64,000 bases of DNA. Origin: Eleginops maclovinus (taxonomy: Eukaryota; Chordata; Actinopteri; Perciformes; Eleginopidae). The translations under genes and the position numbers were made by a program. Numbering within the stretch: position 1 is the first letter of the stretch; the number at the start of each line of letters is the position of its first letter. Where the stretch lies: the NCBI RefSeq assembly GCF_036324505.1, contig NC_086363.1, positions 8,051,155 to 8,115,154 of the forward strand, in the 5' to 3' direction. Below are positions 1 through 64,000 of this stretch, piece after piece. The notes below the pieces were generated by a model. That model made no database searches. It saw only the letters and a program-made list of their open reading frames with translations, and was not told the origin of the DNA.

Positions 1-31
1 TGATTTCTTTATGGTTTCCCATTTTTTTCAG

Positions 32-63125
<63,094 letters not shown>

Positions 63126-64000
63126 GTCAGAGAACACACATTTACTCCAGCATTACACCCACATGTGAACATTCCCAAACTATGGACCTTCGTTTACTGC
63201 TATCACAGGTTGACAAGGCCAATTCTGAAAGACTTGGCAACCTGGCTGCAGGGATTGGACTTTCAGCCATTAATAGTATTAATGAATTGGGGCACTAAGG
63301 TCTGGTTCACATTCAGCTCTGCAGTTTCTTCAAAGTGTTGAGAGAGCCTTTCTTTATGGAATCAGCTTTGGTGCTGTGTTGGAACAGGAAAGGACCTTCT
63401 CTAATCAGTTGCAACAGAGTTGGAGAGTTGGAAGCATACTATTGTCTCAATAAAATTGCATTGTTTGTTGAAAATGGCCTTTGATGGAAGCCAAGGAGCC
63501 TAGGCTGTACCAATGAAAACAGCCCCAGACCCAGTACACATTTGCTCTTAGGGTGAACGTTTTACCTTTCACTGAAATAGTCTTTATTCAAGTAATGCAC
63601 AGCTTGTTATGAAAAAATAACTATGGAAAAATAGCAAATTAACTGGACTTAAAGGCTCTTGATGACACTGCTTGATGACCTACAACATTTTTGCCTTTGA
63701 CATTTAAATCAGATAATATGCTGATGTCTAAAAATGACTTTTTTAATGAGGTCAAAGTCAACATCAAATAAGTTGATTCATTATATAATTCCTGTACTAA
63801 CACTGTAAAGCATGTTTTAGGAAAAGGTTGAGGCAGCTGTAAATATACAAGGTGTCAGAATTTGAGGGCTACCCTTTGCCTGAGTCAGACTGAATGTAAT
63901 GTAGTCATTAAGCTAGTATTATATCTTAAGGCTTCAAATTCATTCGTTCAACATCACTTTTATGCTTTTTATATGTGTTTTCTGTCTATGCCCTATGGTT
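63126..64000 (+). other. start of the intron after exon 86
   Basis: 875 bases to the window edge, AT-rich; no following exon, repeat or other gene recognised. Confidence 0.7.

Overview
The whole window is the inside of one very large protein-coding gene on the + strand: a teleost-like syne1, encoding nesprin-1, the giant KASH-family spectrin-repeat protein of the nuclear envelope. I could trace 86 consecutive exons from 32 to 63125. They join without a frame break into 16,998 coding bases (5,666 codons). Neither end of the gene is present. CH1 and the start codon lie upstream; the remaining spectrin repeats, the adaptive domain and the C-terminal KASH anchor lie downstream. The family was assigned from remembered vertebrate nesprin-1 sequence, with no database search. 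Anchors run from the CH2 domain at the start, through SWIIKYGRRESVE, FQQWLVNAKISTAKCFDVPQ and GTKDSYSAICSTAQR, to AVVQYEQYEQE at the end. A ray-finned fish is inferred because exon order is vertebrate-like but introns are short (86 exons in 63 kb, against several hundred kb in mammals) and long (GT)n/(CA)n microsatellites are common. I cannot tell syne1a from syne1b.

Layout: exons 1-3 (32-1245) carry the Ser-rich CH1-CH2 linker and the CH2 actin-binding domain. Exon 4 is a possible 13-codon microexon. Exons 5-86 (3081-63125) encode an uninterrupted alpha-helical rod of roughly 50 spectrin-like repeats, mostly on exons of 45-60 codons. Longer exons are 34 (656 bases), 49 (360), 60 (318), 63 (327), 72 (399), 74 (338) and above all 73 (1608). 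The largest intron is 42623-46448.

No other protein-coding gene, tRNA, rRNA, CRISPR array or intact transposon was seen on either strand. Open frames on the minus strand and in introns look like chance or microsatellite translations.

The most unusual object is a damaged second copy of exons 68-70 with their introns, inside the intron between exons 70 and 71 (about 51310-52265). Its differences are rich in small deletions, so it is either a decayed tandem duplication or an assembly artefact. Other points of interest are a possible internal CpG/CCAAT promoter before exon 50, a (GT)n tract that almost touches the exon 5 splice donor, a (GGGT)n G-quadruplex motif, a perfect RFX X-box in intron 41 and two NAGNAG acceptors.
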